Shown: positions 22,300-36,347 of the stretch, piece after piece | Numbering within the stretch: the stretch's first letter is position 1 | Layout of the letters: each line of letters begins with the position of its first letter | From: Dryomyza anilis | Lineage: Eukaryota > Arthropoda > Insecta > Diptera > Dryomyzidae | Reading direction: 5' to 3' | Length of the DNA: 64,000 nt | Assembly: GCA_951804985.1 (NCBI GenBank) | Contig: OX638130.1 | Span: 79,788,583-79,852,582, forward strand | Position numbers and translations under genes: made by a program | The notes under the pieces: generated by a model | What the model saw: the letters and a program-made list of their open reading frames with translations, nothing else | What the model was told of the DNA's origin: nothing | The model's database searches: none

Positions 22300-23015
22300 T
22301 AACATTAAATACATGCATTTTTAACTATTTTTTTAAAACACATTGCCTTTTTGGGCCTTTACCACAGTATTGTTAAATCGTAAAAGCTCAGTAAACAGGT
22401 AAACAAATAAAAAAATATATGTTTGTCATATAATCGGTATAATTAAACATGCATTCTAATAAATGTTGCTGTAATTAAACTTGCATTTAAAATTCAATCT
22501 TTAATTTTTTTTAATTTAAACTATAAAAATCAACAGTATATGTGTGAAATTAAACATTGAAGTGTAAAACTACGAAATACCTAAGTACAATATTGCTCAG
22601 AAAACTTCAATTAATAATTTTTTTAACTTTAAAAATATGATCCCATGTGTGTTAATTTTTTATCTAGATAATAAGTGCGTTAATGTTCGCTAATATAATG
22701 GAAACAGATCATTGAAGATATTGAAGAAAAAAATGATAAATTAAAAAAAAAAATAATTTTGATCCTTAAAAAATAATAATAAACCACTATCTTCTATTTT
22801 GATTTTAGAAGAAATGATTATATATTAACATTAACAATTGATATGGCAATGCTAATTTAAATAATATCAATTTTACATTTTCAATATCAATTTAACATTA
22901 AAATTGTCAATCTATAAAGTTTCTTGTTAGATTAACATTGTTTATTGTTAAATTGATATGAATTGGAAAATGATATGAAAGTTATGTAATTTTGAAATGT
23001 TATTTTTTTTTAGTG
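22300..23015. other. AT-rich tract right of the SAM-like locus
   Basis: No coding signal. Words of the type ATATCAATTTTACATT and their complements appear at 22840-22990, linking it to the 41-bp repeat. Confidence 0.4.
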
Positions 23016-23017
23016 TA

Positions 23018-23556
23018 GATTTACAAACAAAAATATTTTCGAATTACGTAAAAAAATTTAAAAATAAATGTAGAAAAAATAAATAAATTGTTTGTATTGT
23101 ATTGTTTAAAAAAAATAAGATTGTAAGAAAATAACGTAAATATTATTCCAAACAAAAGTTTTTCAACACAAAAAAAAAATCGACAAAAACATGTTATGCA
23201 ATGAACATTTTTGTGAAGCAAGTATACATTTATTTTAAATATATATATTTTTGAATACATATATATAACCTTTTATTACCACTTTGGATCTCACCATGTG
23301 ATATTATAAAATTATAATTTAATTTAATTTAATTAAACAATTTCTCCGTTTTTTATATCGCCAAAAACAGAAAATCTAAGTGCGCGACCTTTAAACATCA
23401 ATCGATTTTGGAAAAAAAGGCACGTGTGTGGCTTTTTCAACTATTCTGTTCATATGGTGAGCGATCTCGTGGAAAAATAAAAATTCGATCCAATTTTGAA
23501 TCACTCTTATATATACTTCAATTATTATATACAAGTGGCTCATAACACATATACAT
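23018..23556. other. AT-rich tract with an inverted fragment of the 13440 family
   Basis: Bases 23030-23200 read, in complement, GAAAAACTTTTGTTTGGAA and related words shared with 13440-13740 and 62790-63050. The remainder up to 23556 shows no gene. Confidence 0.5.
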
Positions 23557-23915
23557 TAGGGTGTCACTTATTTGACATTTTTTCGATGTTTAGTTTTCTA
23601 TCCCCTAGGATTGCTTATTAGGTACAAAAAATAAGATATGCAACATATTTTTAAATTTGAAGAACGAAAATATCGAAAATCCAATTACATATAATTTTTT
23701 TTCGCAAAAAGTTCTACATGAGTTCTAAATATTGTTTGGAAATATTCTAAATTTCGACTTCTAGTACAAATGCACCTCGTAGTACAATTTTAATATACTT
23801 GCGGCACGTGTTCCCGTTGTGCAAATTCAAAAATAATTTGCACACCTTATTTTTGAGTCCTAACAAACAATCCTATGGGGTGAGACATGGGTATTCAAAA
23901 ATAAGTGTCACCCTA
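23557..23915. mobile_element. MITE with TAGGGTGTCACTTATTT ends
   Basis: The left end TAGGGTGTCACTTATTT is matched by the complement of AAATAAGTGTCACCCTA on the right (one mismatch at GTCAC/GACAC). TA dinucleotides occupy both termini. About 360 bp, non-coding. A Tc1/mariner-type non-autonomous element is the likely class. Confidence 0.7.
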
Positions 23916-24134
23916 ATATACATACTATTGAAATATAAATTGATCTGGTGGTTTTTGATTTTTCAAGGTCACCAGAGGTCCGAGCGACCTTTTTTTCAAT
24001 TTTGATATTTTTTGCGAAAATAAAGGGGGTGGAATTTTTTTTTTTCGAGTTGCAGGTAAAGTGATCTTCTCCCTAACTTTTTTTCGTACAAAAATACTAA
24101 GTATTAGTTCAAGAATATAATGAACAGCAGTTCG

Positions 24135-24445
24135 TAGAGCCGGTAGCTCAAAAGTCAGTGCGCTGAACTGCGCGCCGAAAGGTGTCATGTTTAAACCTGA
24201 ACTGGGACTAACAACATCTTTTCATGGATAAAAATGTTCTTAGTCCCAGTCATTGGCAAACCAGTCATTGGCAAACCAACGAGAGTAAAACATTGCATAT
24301 GAAAAGCTTCCACCCACCGGATTCAGCATTAAACTGTATGTCCCACCACTTTGAGTATAAATATAGCACGCACAGCTCAAATGGTGAGACTAGCTCTCTC
24401 ACCATAAGTTCTTCAGGACTGTAACGCCAAACTATTATTATAATA
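24135..24445 (+). mobile_element. tRNA-derived SINE, decayed copy S1
   Basis: GAGCCGGTAGCTCAAAAGTC and CGAGCCGAAAGG-like words correspond to the A-box head of the better copies. They are followed by CTAACAACATCTTTTCATGG, the CACCACTTTGAGTATAAATA segment and a tail CCAAACTATTATTATAATAG. A CATTGGCAAACCAGT string is duplicated inside. It lies about 240 bp beyond the vermilion stop codon, in opposite orientation to that gene. Confidence 0.75.
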
Positions 24446-24668
24446 GTTCATACCAAAATGTACCATTTCCTACATGTTGTGGATCGTTCATTGACTCCTA
24501 TAAATTACCATATTCATAGCTATTATGTATTTTTTTTAATTAGGTTTAAGAATATTTGTTTGTGTAATTTCGTTAAAATTATTTTTTGGTTTTAATTCTG
24601 ATTGATTGCTTGCATAGGTTAACTGAATGGGCTAATTGATTAAGAGCTATTTAGAATTAATTTAGTGT

Positions 24669-24674
24669 TTTATT
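24669..24674 (-). terminator. poly(A) signal of vermilion
   Basis: AATAAA on the minus strand, about 13 bp past the stop codon. No better signal is closer. The short distance implies a very short 3' untranslated region or a second site further left. Confidence 0.5.
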
Positions 24675-24686
24675 TTACAGTCATAT

Positions 24687-27727
<3,041 letters not shown>

Positions 27728-27805
27728 ATTAATATTTTAAATTTAAATATATATATTAAAAAACTGCGTTATGTTGAATATGCGGATTACTTTTTAACTA
27801 ACTGA
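27728..27805 (-). promoter_or_regulatory. likely 5' leader and start region of vermilion
   Basis: Minus-strand TCAGTT (27805-27800) matches the arthropod initiator and would give a leader of about 77 nt. No TATA box lies about 30 bp upstream. Further TCAGTC/TCAGTT-like strings occur up to 27915, so the start could be further out. Confidence 0.3.
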
Positions 27806-28424
27806 CTGCCTTGAGCGTTAGACAATGACTACAAATCTCTCTTTTGGAAAGTACACTCAAGACAGCCTCAGCCACTGTTACGGTTTCAAGTGTCAGTTCT
27901 GCAAGACTGACTTTTTGTGAATGTTATCAGTTGTGATACGTTTTATTTTCGTTTAAATATGCTGAGTAGCTACGAGATACGCTATCACTTTCTAGTGTCT
28001 TAAGTATTCAATCGCAATTGATGCTCGACACACATTATAGCTAACTGATAAGACATATAAAAAATCGTAGTATATAGTTTGAGAATGATATGTGTGACCC
28101 CATGTCCGTATTCAAGATTTTGCCAAGAGTGGAGGGAGAAGCGTTGTAATTTAAAAAAAAATGTTTTTTTTTTTAAATTTGTGCATGAAATAAATATTAT
28201 TGTCGTTCTCATTCATTCACAGAATGGACTTTTAAATCAGAATATTATTCTTTTCCAGGTGAAAACAATTAATTTTCATCATGAATTAATAAAATAAAAG
28301 TAAAACTGCTTTTATTTTTATTAGTGATGAGAAAATGCAAGATATGGTATTTTTGTTCTTGTTCTTGAAGGGTTGTTCTTGCTTTTACATGCAAGTTTGG
28401 TTCTTGTTCTCGTTCTTGCTGCAA
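27806..28424. other. upstream flank of vermilion
   Basis: No gene. Bases 27810-27960 are richer in GC than the surroundings and probably include the promoter. Near 28330-28420 the word TTGTTCTTG recurs. Confidence 0.4.
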
Positions 28425-29823
28425 CACGGAGGGAAATAAAATTCTAAAACTCGAGAGAATTCGGTTAAAAACAAAAATAGTTGAATATGACTATTATCAA
28501 TAAAATACTACTAAAATTCAAGAATTCGTCATCTCCATATCAAGAAAGCAAATTACTTAGTTGTCAAAAAAGTAAACAAACTATATTCAACTGGTTTTAC
28601 AGAAGTTAATTTATTGATTATTAAAAACCAAAAAGAACACGTAAAATTGTTGCTGTATTCTTCGCAAAAAGAACACGTGTTCATGTATTGTTGTTGTTTT
28701 TATCGATATTGCACTGTCTGTAATATTCGCTCGTATGCTTTGTTTTGCGAGGTTGCCATCTGTTTGTTAGTCTGCCAGTCTGTCTGTTGAAAGTAACTAA
28801 GCCAATTTTTTTCTAGATAATCAGACATTAAGTTCTTAGTTATCAAAAAAGTAACTAAGTACAATTTGTCTGGATTACAGATTTTTTTTTCTTAGGTATC
28901 AAAAAACGGCATGCAAACATTGTACGCATGTGTGTGTCTTCAGGAATTGAAAAACGAAGCACAGCCAGACAAGCAAGCGTCTGTGTATGTATGAATGTTA
29001 AAGATATAAAAATAGAAAAAACGAAATTATCTACGAATGTTGGAATGGTTTCAGTTCGTAAACATAAATTGAGATTCAATTTCGCATACATACCAAGTTG
29101 ATTTAATTCCATTGTTATCTAAATAGGTTTTTACATAACCGACCGTAGAGGCTGCAGAAGAGGAGAAAGTGTATAAAGTAGGTAAACAGTTTCAAAATAA
29201 TATACATAGATTAAATTAAATAACAATAATAATAATAGAAATACAAATAAAATAAACAATTCAATTACATTAAGTATTCAAAGAAGTCATTTAATATACA
29301 AAAATACATATAAGGTAAATTCTAAATAAATAATAAATTAACTGAAATATATTTTTTTTATGTTAGCTTCGAAATAATTGTTTTTAGTTACTTTCAACAT
29401 ATCGACAGACAGACACACGAACAAACAGATGGTGCTGACAGACGGACAAATCAAAACAAAACATAATAGCGACAAAGCAAGATCAAACAACTATACGAAC
29501 ACGTGTATATTAAATTTTGCGACGAAAACAACAAGAACTTTTTTGATACCTAATAAATTAATAGCTGAATTCAAGAATAATTCTACTTAGTTACTTTTTT
29601 AATACCTAAGAAATTAATAACTGAATTCAAGGCTTATTCTACTTTGTTACTTTTTTGATACCTAAGAAATTAATAACTAAATTCAAGAATAATTCTACGT
29701 ACAATTCTTCTTCTACAACTAAGAAAATCCATTTCTTGAAATTAAGGATTTTTCGGTTTAGCTGTATATCACTCCGTATACTTCTTGATTCCTTCTGGAT
29801 TTTAGAACTTTTTTCCCTCCGTG
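28425..29823. mobile_element. TIR element with CACGGAGGGAAA ends (1.4 kb)
   Basis: The left end CACGGAGGGAAATAAAATTC, TAAAAC is matched by the complement of the right end, CACGGAGGGAAAAAAGTTCT, AAAAT. Inner parts are also mirrored: TCTGTCTGTTGAAAGTAACT near 28780 against TTACTTTCAACATATCGACA near 29390, and AAAAAAGTAACTAAGT against its complement. Near 29520-29700 a unit of about 66 bp with TACCTAAGAAATTAATAAC is repeated three times. The longest frame (103 codons) crosses the end and looks spurious. Target duplication not evident. Confidence 0.65.
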
Positions 29824-30147
29824 AAGAGTTTTACATTTCTTGTAAATTTTTGAAATTATACGAAGCTAATTTAGTAAATTATGAAAATTATTATATTATA
29901 TTTTATTTAATTTTTGGTTTGCTCCATTACCATAACATGTTTATTTATCGGTTCAGAACTTTTTAAACAATGGCGTTTGTTTTTCCAGTACCGACGTCTT
30001 TTTATATCATTATTTTTTTAGACTCATTATCTGAGAATTAGTTTGCTCCATTCGATTTTTTGGCGAATGGAGTTAACAATTGCATTTATGGGTTTATTAT
30101 ACCGTTATCCGTTTTTTGGAGCAAATTTCTGTGTTTTTACACTCATA
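29824..30147. other. spacer, nothing recognised
   Basis: AT-rich, no coding signal. Confidence 0.45.
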
Positions 30148-30450
30148 GCCGCGGTAGCTCAGTGGTTAGTGCGTTGGACTGCGAGCCGAAAGGTCCCTGG
30201 TTCAAGCCTGGACTGGGGCTAACAACATCTTTTCATAGAAACATTTTTTCTATACCGCGCTACCTCTCGTCAGTAAATGGCAAACCTACGAGAGTAAAAA
30301 ATTGCCTATGAAAAGCTCTCACCCGCCGTTCGGCAATAAACTGTAGGTCCCACCACTTTGAGAACAAATATAACACGCACAGCTCAAAATGGTGAGAGAG
30401 CTCGGCCTAAGTTCGTATAGAGCTGTAGAGCCAAACTATTATTATTATAA
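30148..30450 (+). mobile_element. tRNA-derived SINE, copy S2 (type A)
   Basis: The head GCCGCGGTAGCTCAGTGG, TTAGTGCG is a clear polymerase III A box, and GGTTCAAGCC is a B box. A tRNA-unrelated body follows: TAACAACATCTTTTCATAG, TACCTCTCGTCAGTAAATGG, CCACCACTTTGAGAACAAAT. The end is CCAAACTATTATTATTATAA. It sits directly against a partial copy of element X. Confidence 0.88.
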
Positions 30451-30465
30451 ATAATTGCTTGACGA

Positions 30466-30720
30466 ATATTCATTTGCGTCTACCAAATATAATTTGTCGT
30501 TAATTAAGCGTAACCAACTATTTGTTGAAACAACTGCAACATTGGTTGGGAAAACAAACTTTTAATCCTTTTACATTTTTTTAATAATCATTGCTACGAC
30601 AACTAAATTTGAAATGCACCATAACCAACCCAACAGATATGTGGTTATACTGACTAAATTATATAACATTATGTTGTAGAAACCAATATTTATTTAAATC
30701 AACTGCAAAATCAGATTTTG
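30466..30720. mobile_element. element X, partial copy 3
   Basis: GACGAATATTCATTTGCGTC, AAGCGTAACCAACTATTTGT, AACTGCAACATTGGTTGGG and CAATATTTATTTAAATCAAC follow the order of copy 2. Both ends are cut, on the left by SINE S2 and on the right by a Helentron fragment. Confidence 0.65.
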
Positions 30721-30723
30721 AGG

Positions 30724-31316
30724 TGGGTATGTTTCGTATTATTATATTTTAACCAAAAGTAGGAACTGAGTTTGAAAATGAGCCAAATCGGTCAACGGAC
30801 ACGCCCACCTCCCATACAAGTCACTTTTATATCACTCTTCAGGAACTAATAACTCGAAAAGTGTTCAAAATATAGGTATAAAATTTAAAACGTATTGTTA
30901 TAATTCACCTAAAAATATGTGGTTCAAAAATGGGCGTGATCCGCCCACTTTTTTTTTCATTATTTTCCGGGTTTTCATAGTGAAAATTTGATCCGTAAAT
31001 TATTAAAATCAAATCTATGAAATATTAGCCTTTCAAAATTTTAAATATAGACGTTATCCGCCCAATTATATGTTTCTATTTTTTTTTTATTAGTTTTTAT
31101 TAGCTTTTATATAAATTTTTTAATTTATGGGGATATAAGACGTAAATTTCTGATATGTGAATAATATTCTGGGGAGGTTCAGCATAATTAAAATCTTTAA
31201 AATTAAGGTATGCAATTAAATATCCCCAGCAAAGGTGTAGGGTATTCCATAGTCGGGCTATAAAAATCCGCCCCATGTGACCGAACTTACCCATGTGACC
31301 TAACTTTCCCAACTCG
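30724..31316 (+). mobile_element. DINE-1-like Helentron, 5'-truncated copy H2
   Basis: Starts within the body (AACCAAAAGTAGGAACTGAG) and runs through ACACGCCCACCTCCCATAC to the 3' end CATGTGACCTAACTTTCCC, AACTCG. The hairpin region is shortened to CATAGTCGGGCTATAAAAAT. Confidence 0.82.
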
Positions 31317-31712
31317 TTTACTATTAAAATTAGTCACTAGGATAAACAATTATTTAAATTGGCAAATACTATAAATTTAATTATGAGTTTATATAAAAAG
31401 ATGTATTTTTTGTATACTATTAAATCAATAACCGTCCTATTGACAAATTTGAATCGGATTTTCAAAGATATTTTTCTGAATTTGAAAAAATAAAATAACA
31501 AGACTCTTACACATTTCTTGCAATGCTAATCTTGTTCAGGTTTTTGAAGTTTATGTCTTGTTCTTGCAAAAACTGTACGAACAAGGACGAAAACAAGAGT
31601 TGCATTTTTTTGCTTATCACTATTCTCCTTCGATACTAGTAAAATTGTACATTCAAAAGGAAAGAAATGTGTGACCGTTTTTTTAAACAATTTATAATAA
31701 CCTACTTGTACA
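31317..31712. other. AT-rich spacer
   Basis: Nothing recognised except TTCTTGCAA-type words similar to those in the hAT elements. Confidence 0.4.
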
Positions 31713-31862
31713 GTGTCGGTGGCTCGTCTGGCTAGTGCGTTGGACTATGAGTCACAAAAGTCACTGGTGCATTGGCCTACGAGCCGAAAGGTCTCAGGTT
31801 CAATCCCTGTGACTTTCAACATCTTTTCGCAGAAAACATTTTTCTATGCGACGCACGTTGGG
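31713..31862 (+). mobile_element. SINE, type B, partial copy S3
   Basis: GTGTCGGTGGCTCGTCTGG, CTAGTGCGTTGGACTATGAG, then a second ACGAGCCGAAAGGTCTCAGG and TTCAATCCC. The head region is partly duplicated. It ends after CATTTTTCTATGCGACGC, without the 3' half. Confidence 0.7.
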
Positions 31863-31979
31863 AAAAAATGATCAAATACGCGCGCATGAGGCAAAAATAA
31901 AAATTTACGGGAATGTTTCATTTTAATTGCTTATTATATAAAAGATGAATGCAGATAATAATTCTGTGGGCCCAATGCA

Positions 31980-32515
31980 TAACAGCATAACTCGACTTAT
32001 GTCGTTATGTCGTGTGTACCACCATCGTATTCCCGGTATTCGATTTAATATTGTGTCAAATTTTGGCGATATTCTCTTCTTTAGTTCAAAAGTTATAAGG
32101 GAAAAACATAACAGCATAACTCGTTTTGCCGCATTTTACATATGAAATAACGACACAACTAGACTTATGTTGTTATTACACATTCGAAAATTGAACTGTC
32201 TGACTAAAATTCCAAAGAAATCATAACAACATATCTCGACTTCTGTTGTTATTCCAAATTTTAAAATATTGTTTTTATAAAAAATTTCGACTTATGTCAT
32301 TATTCCACATTTTAAAATCGTTTTTCATATAACATAATTCGAGTTATGTCGTTATTCCAAAATAATTTGCTGTTGTTCATTGAACATATCTCCACTTATG
32401 TTGCTATTCCAAAATTAATTTTATTAAAAGTTAAAAAATAAGTCGACATATGCCGTTATTCCAAAAACAAAATATATACTAATTTACGACTTATGTTGTT
32501 ATTCAATGCTGAAAA
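31980..32515. repeat. spaced array of CGACTTATGTTGTTATTCC
   Basis: About eight imperfect copies, each roughly 55-75 bp after the last, alternating with unrelated AT-rich spacers. Every copy keeps CATAAC.., CGACTTATG and GTTATTCC. Positioned as subterminal repeats of the surrounding TIR element. Confidence 0.75.
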
Positions 32516-32841
32516 TTCGCAAATTGTTCTTTAATCAGTTAATACTATTAAAATATTTAATTTATATTAATATAATTACTTAAGAAATAATTAAAAAATA
32601 TTTTTGTAATTATTTTTTATGGTTTTTGTATTTGCATTTTTAATATTGTATTCTTCTTTTTGCTGTTTTTAATGCTTTAGGTTTGTATTTTTGCAATCAT
32701 TTTTGGCATTATTTTTGCATTTCTTTTTAATTTGACAATGTTTTCGCTTTTGATTTGTGATTTTTCTTTTGACTTAATTTGGATTTGAATATATATATTG
32801 CAGACACGACTGTTGTCCTTATTTCGCCCATATTTTGCCTA

Positions 32842-32965
32842 TGTTACGTCTGAACACCATAGTATCCTTGCGTATAAATTTAAGTCTAATCGATTCGGCA
32901 ATTTAGACGTGACGCTCGAACCAATAGTCAAAAAGACAAAGGTAATTTCAGTTATATACGATAAA
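32842..32965 (+). repeat. diverged copy of the 4728 repeat family
   Basis: CACCATAGTATCCTTGCG, TCTAATCGATTCGGCAATTT and AGACGTGACGCTCGAAC follow the order of 4737-4805. Confidence 0.5.
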
Positions 32966-33512
32966 ATAAAATGACACAGCAGTTCTGATGAATCTAGGCT
33001 GATCTCTTTCCAACCATTTAAACTGAACATGTAAAATTTGTACTCAAATGATAGGACCTACAGTTTAAAGCAGTATTAGTCACGAATATCACAGTCCTGA
33101 ACTTGAACGTACTTGGAAATAATTAAAATTATACTTCTGACAAACATCTTTTAAATATGAAACAAATGCCAAAATTAAATGTGACTAAAATCAAATTAAT
33201 TTTAAATACGTTTACTTGTATTAAATATTATGTAAATCTTAAAACACTTGAAGAATACTTGAAAAAGGTACTACATTATAATTCGCTAAGTAAATTTTAC
33301 TTAACTATAGTTAAAGCAGTTTTCTTGTACTTCATCTTTGTATAGCCTTCCCCACCAAAATTGTACAATGGCGTAAGTTTTTGTCTCTTGAACTATAATA
33401 GTGTAGACACATTAAAGCTATTAAGTATGAATAATGAAAAGAGTTTTTAAATCGCCTAATCTAGTAGTTTTTCTAAAAATATACCTCGAGTCTTTTCATA
33501 TACTTGTTTGCA

Positions 33513-33779
33513 GTGAGTATATTGTAGCTCGATTGGTTAGTACGTTGGACTATGAGCGAAAAGTCCCGGGTTCGATGTCAGCAACTGTCAACATCTTTTT
33601 CAAAGAAAACATTTTTCTATACCACGGTACCTCTCCCAGACAATGGCAAACCTCTGAAAGTAAAACCTCCCAGGAATAAACTTTTTACCACGCCGTTCGG
33701 ATATGGCGTTAAACAGTACGTTCCACCACTATGAGTACGGCGTAAAGTCTTCAAGACTGTAGCGCAAAATTATTATATT
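33513..33779 (+). mobile_element. SINE, type B, copy S4
   Basis: The head TTGTAGCTCGATTGGTTAGT, ACGTTGGACTATGAGC and the B-box GGGTTCGATG are followed by AACATCTTTTTCAAAGAAAA, TACCTCTCCCAGACAATGG and CCACCACTATGAGTACGG. It lies within the 31961-34736 element. Confidence 0.78.
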
Positions 33780-34739
33780 GTAAATTTTCCTTTAGACGTG
33801 TGGCAAACATTTTGTCTTATTTAAAATATAACAAGAGTTTTGTTGATGGACAATACGTCTGGTATATTTGTACATTTGCTATAAGCCATAAATTCAAAAC
33901 TAAAGTTTGTGTTTCATATTTTTGTTGATTTTTAAAACCTCTTGATAGTACTAATACACGACATGGAAGTAATAGAATAGAGGCTGGAAATAAGATTGAC
34001 TTAAAAATAATATTTCTGAACAAAAATAATTTATAAATCCATCTTTTTATGATAAACCAAAATGATGAATCGCAAATATTCCAAATAATGTTTATAAAAA
34101 TATATGGGAATTGACAGTTATAAAGTTGAATAGTTTCATAGTCGAATTGGAAATTCCTCGAGTATTCCACTATCATAGTCACACATTTAAAGTATTCAAA
34201 GCTTATTATATAACAGTTATCCAAAAATTTTAATAAAATGTAGTAAATAATAAGGTTTTCTTTTTGTAAAGAATATTCAGTAATTTAAATATTATTAGTT
34301 TTATAATAATATCCTTGTTAAAGAAATATGACTACATCAAATTAACCAATATTTAGTATAGTAAACATAACAACATAAATTTAGCATATTCGAAATTTTC
34401 GATTCGGCATAACAACATAATTCGACCTATGTTGCTCGTTTTATTTTTTTGCTTTGTGTAATAACAACATAACTCGACTTATGCAAATGAAATATCAATA
34501 TTTCAATTTGGAATAACAACATTTATTACTAATTTCGCTATAAGTATTAAAACAATAAACAATTTATAAAACTAGTATTTTTTATAATATATTCTACTAA
34601 TATGTGAGATATTTGCGCTGGTAAACCTTAAAAATCTTAATACAATTTTATGCTATAATTAGTTAAACCTTTAGAATGCTCTCCTGAAAAGTGGTAAAAA
34701 ATGACTTATGTTGTTATTGCTTGAGACCACAGAATTCCC

Positions 34740-35180
34740 GTTTTTTATGTAAATATCTCATACCATTTCCGAGTTATAGCCATCTGTATTGAGGCTTATT
34801 TCTTCAAAAAATTAAAAAAATGGTACAACGATATAATGGATGTACTCAAATACGTGTAAAAATTTTTATTTATAACTAAAAGACAACCAAATTATTTCCA
34901 CATAACAAAGACAGATAGGTCTCTTATCTAACTTCTAATTCATGTTAATAGCATGTCCTGTTCAAAGGATATTTGAATTTAAATATACGTATTTTTGCAG
35001 TATTATTCAAAAAAATATAAAATTTAGCAGTCTTAAACTTTTTTGGATCACGATCACACTATATTGAGAGAATAGTAGGATTTATGGTGGTTACAGCCAT
35101 ATCAAACCTAACCCTTAAATGCTCATGGAAACCGATTTAAACAAAAGTAATAAATATATCACCGTGCTTTTTCAGGTATT
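34740..35180. other. AT-rich spacer
   Basis: Nothing recognised. Confidence 0.4.
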
Positions 35181-35560
35181 GGTCGGTATATAAAAGTATA
35201 TATATTCTTGATCAGCATCACTCAACAAGTCCGTTTCCCATGCACGTCTTTTCATATGTCTGTATCTATGTCTGTATATATGTCAGTATATATGTCTGTC
35301 TGTGTTGTTGTCTGACAGAAATCACGGTAACTTGAATAATACTGGTTAGAATGCGATGCAATTTTGTTTCAATATGTTTTATCCAAAAAATGATTCTGAC
35401 TTCGAAAATGAGCCAAATCGGTAAACGGATACGCCCACCTCCCATACAAGTCACTAATATATAACTCTTAAGGAACCAATAATTCGTAAATTATTTGAGA
35501 TATTATTAAAAAATTTAAAATTCAATGTTAGAATTCACAAAAAAATATGTTTTGCAAAAA
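35181..35560 (+). mobile_element. DINE-1-like Helentron fragment H3
   Basis: AAAAGTATATATATTCTTGA, TCAGCATCACT, a degenerate TGTCTGTATATA tract and TACGCCCACCTCCCATAC identify the family. Both ends are missing. Confidence 0.75.
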
Positions 35561-35659
35561 TGGACGAAATTAATAAATTCTACAATTTCCTCAATTTATC
35601 ACTTTGTTGTCAATGATGTCATTTCCTCCTGGGTATTAATAATAATGCACGATTCTAAC

Positions 35660-36078
35660 TAGGTATGTGCAATTAATCGTTTTACCGGAATGTCTGATTA
35701 ATCGTTAAGACAATATATCAAATTTTCGATGTGTCATATTTTCCTGATTAACCGAAAATACTATTATTCGGTTAATTAGAATTTTGATTAATTAAAAAAC
35801 GATTACTCGATTAATCAGAAATATATTATACTTGTTACATATCTTTTTCCGGCATTTGTAATTTTTTGTTTTTTTTTAAACAAAACTTTTTTTTTGTATA
35901 TCATTTAAACAGCAATTTCTAGGTTCTCAAATAAAAAGTATTTTCATTAATTAAAAGTTTCAATTAACCAATCAATCTTATTTTCGGTTAATTAAACAAT
36001 ACGATGAATCGAATAATTTATTAATCGTGATTGCGATTAATCAGAGATTCCTGTAAAACAATTTATCGCACAGCACTA
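35660..36078. mobile_element. hAT-type MITE with imperfect 8-bp duplication
   Basis: The left end TAGGTATGTGCAATTAATCG, TTTTACCGGAATGTCTG is matched in complement by TAGTGCTGTGCGATAAATTG, TTTTACAGGAATCTCTG. ATTCTAAC (35652-35659) on the left and ATTATAAC (36079-36086) on the right agree in 7 of 8 bases. The interior is rich in GATTAATCG words. 419 bp, non-coding. Confidence 0.78.
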
Positions 36079-36347
36079 ATTATAACGGTACTTACTTGTT
36101 TACTTAAAATTTAATTTGTTGTAAATGTGTCAAATAATGTGAAAAAGTGAGGAAGTTAGAAATAAAATATTATTTGTGATTTTGTGTATCTAATAATTAA
36201 TCATTCCCAAGTAACACAAAGTACAGATTTCGTCACGAATTCTAGATATTTTCGTTAGTTTGGAAGTAGATACGTAGCGAAATTTAAATGGAAAAATGTA
36301 GAGAATTCCTTGTCCCATGACACAGTTTTTCTATATATCGATTTTCA

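Larger units (their letters stand above)
19795..23015. mobile_element. possible large TA-flanked element with 41-bp repeats
   Basis: A left end CACCGAAACAAAAT and a right end (complement) CACTAAAAAAAAAT match in 10 of 14 positions, each next to TA (19793-19794 and 23016-23017). Words of the type ATATCAATTTTACAT occur near both ends (19900-20200 and 22840-22990) and in a tandem block (21621-21900). Inside lie coding-looking exons on the minus strand and an inserted element X. The outer limits are an inference from weak terminal similarity. Confidence 0.35.
31961..34736. mobile_element. TIR element with CATAACTCGACTTATG repeats (2.8 kb)
   Basis: The left end ATTCTGTGGGCCCAATGCAT, AACAGCATAACTCGACTTAT is matched in complement on the right: AATTCTGTGGTCTCAAGCAA, TAACAACATAAGTCA. 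The left 530 bp hold about eight spaced copies of CGACTTATGTTGTTATTCC; the right end holds three more, inverted. A SINE (33513-33779) and a fragment of the 4728 repeat family (32842-32965) are inserted. Frames of 135 and 81 codons inside have no recognisable domain. A short relative is at 60061-60450. Confidence 0.65.

Noticed and set aside
31980..32515. CRISPR-like array (repeat with unique spacers of about 45 bp)
   Set aside because: Eukaryotic context, imperfect repeats, and the array is the subterminal region of a TIR element.
33817..34224. 135-codon minus-strand ORF as a possible receptor fragment
   Set aside because: Hydrophobic, F/I/Y-rich composition expected of AT-rich DNA, no start context or splice sites, located inside a TIR element.
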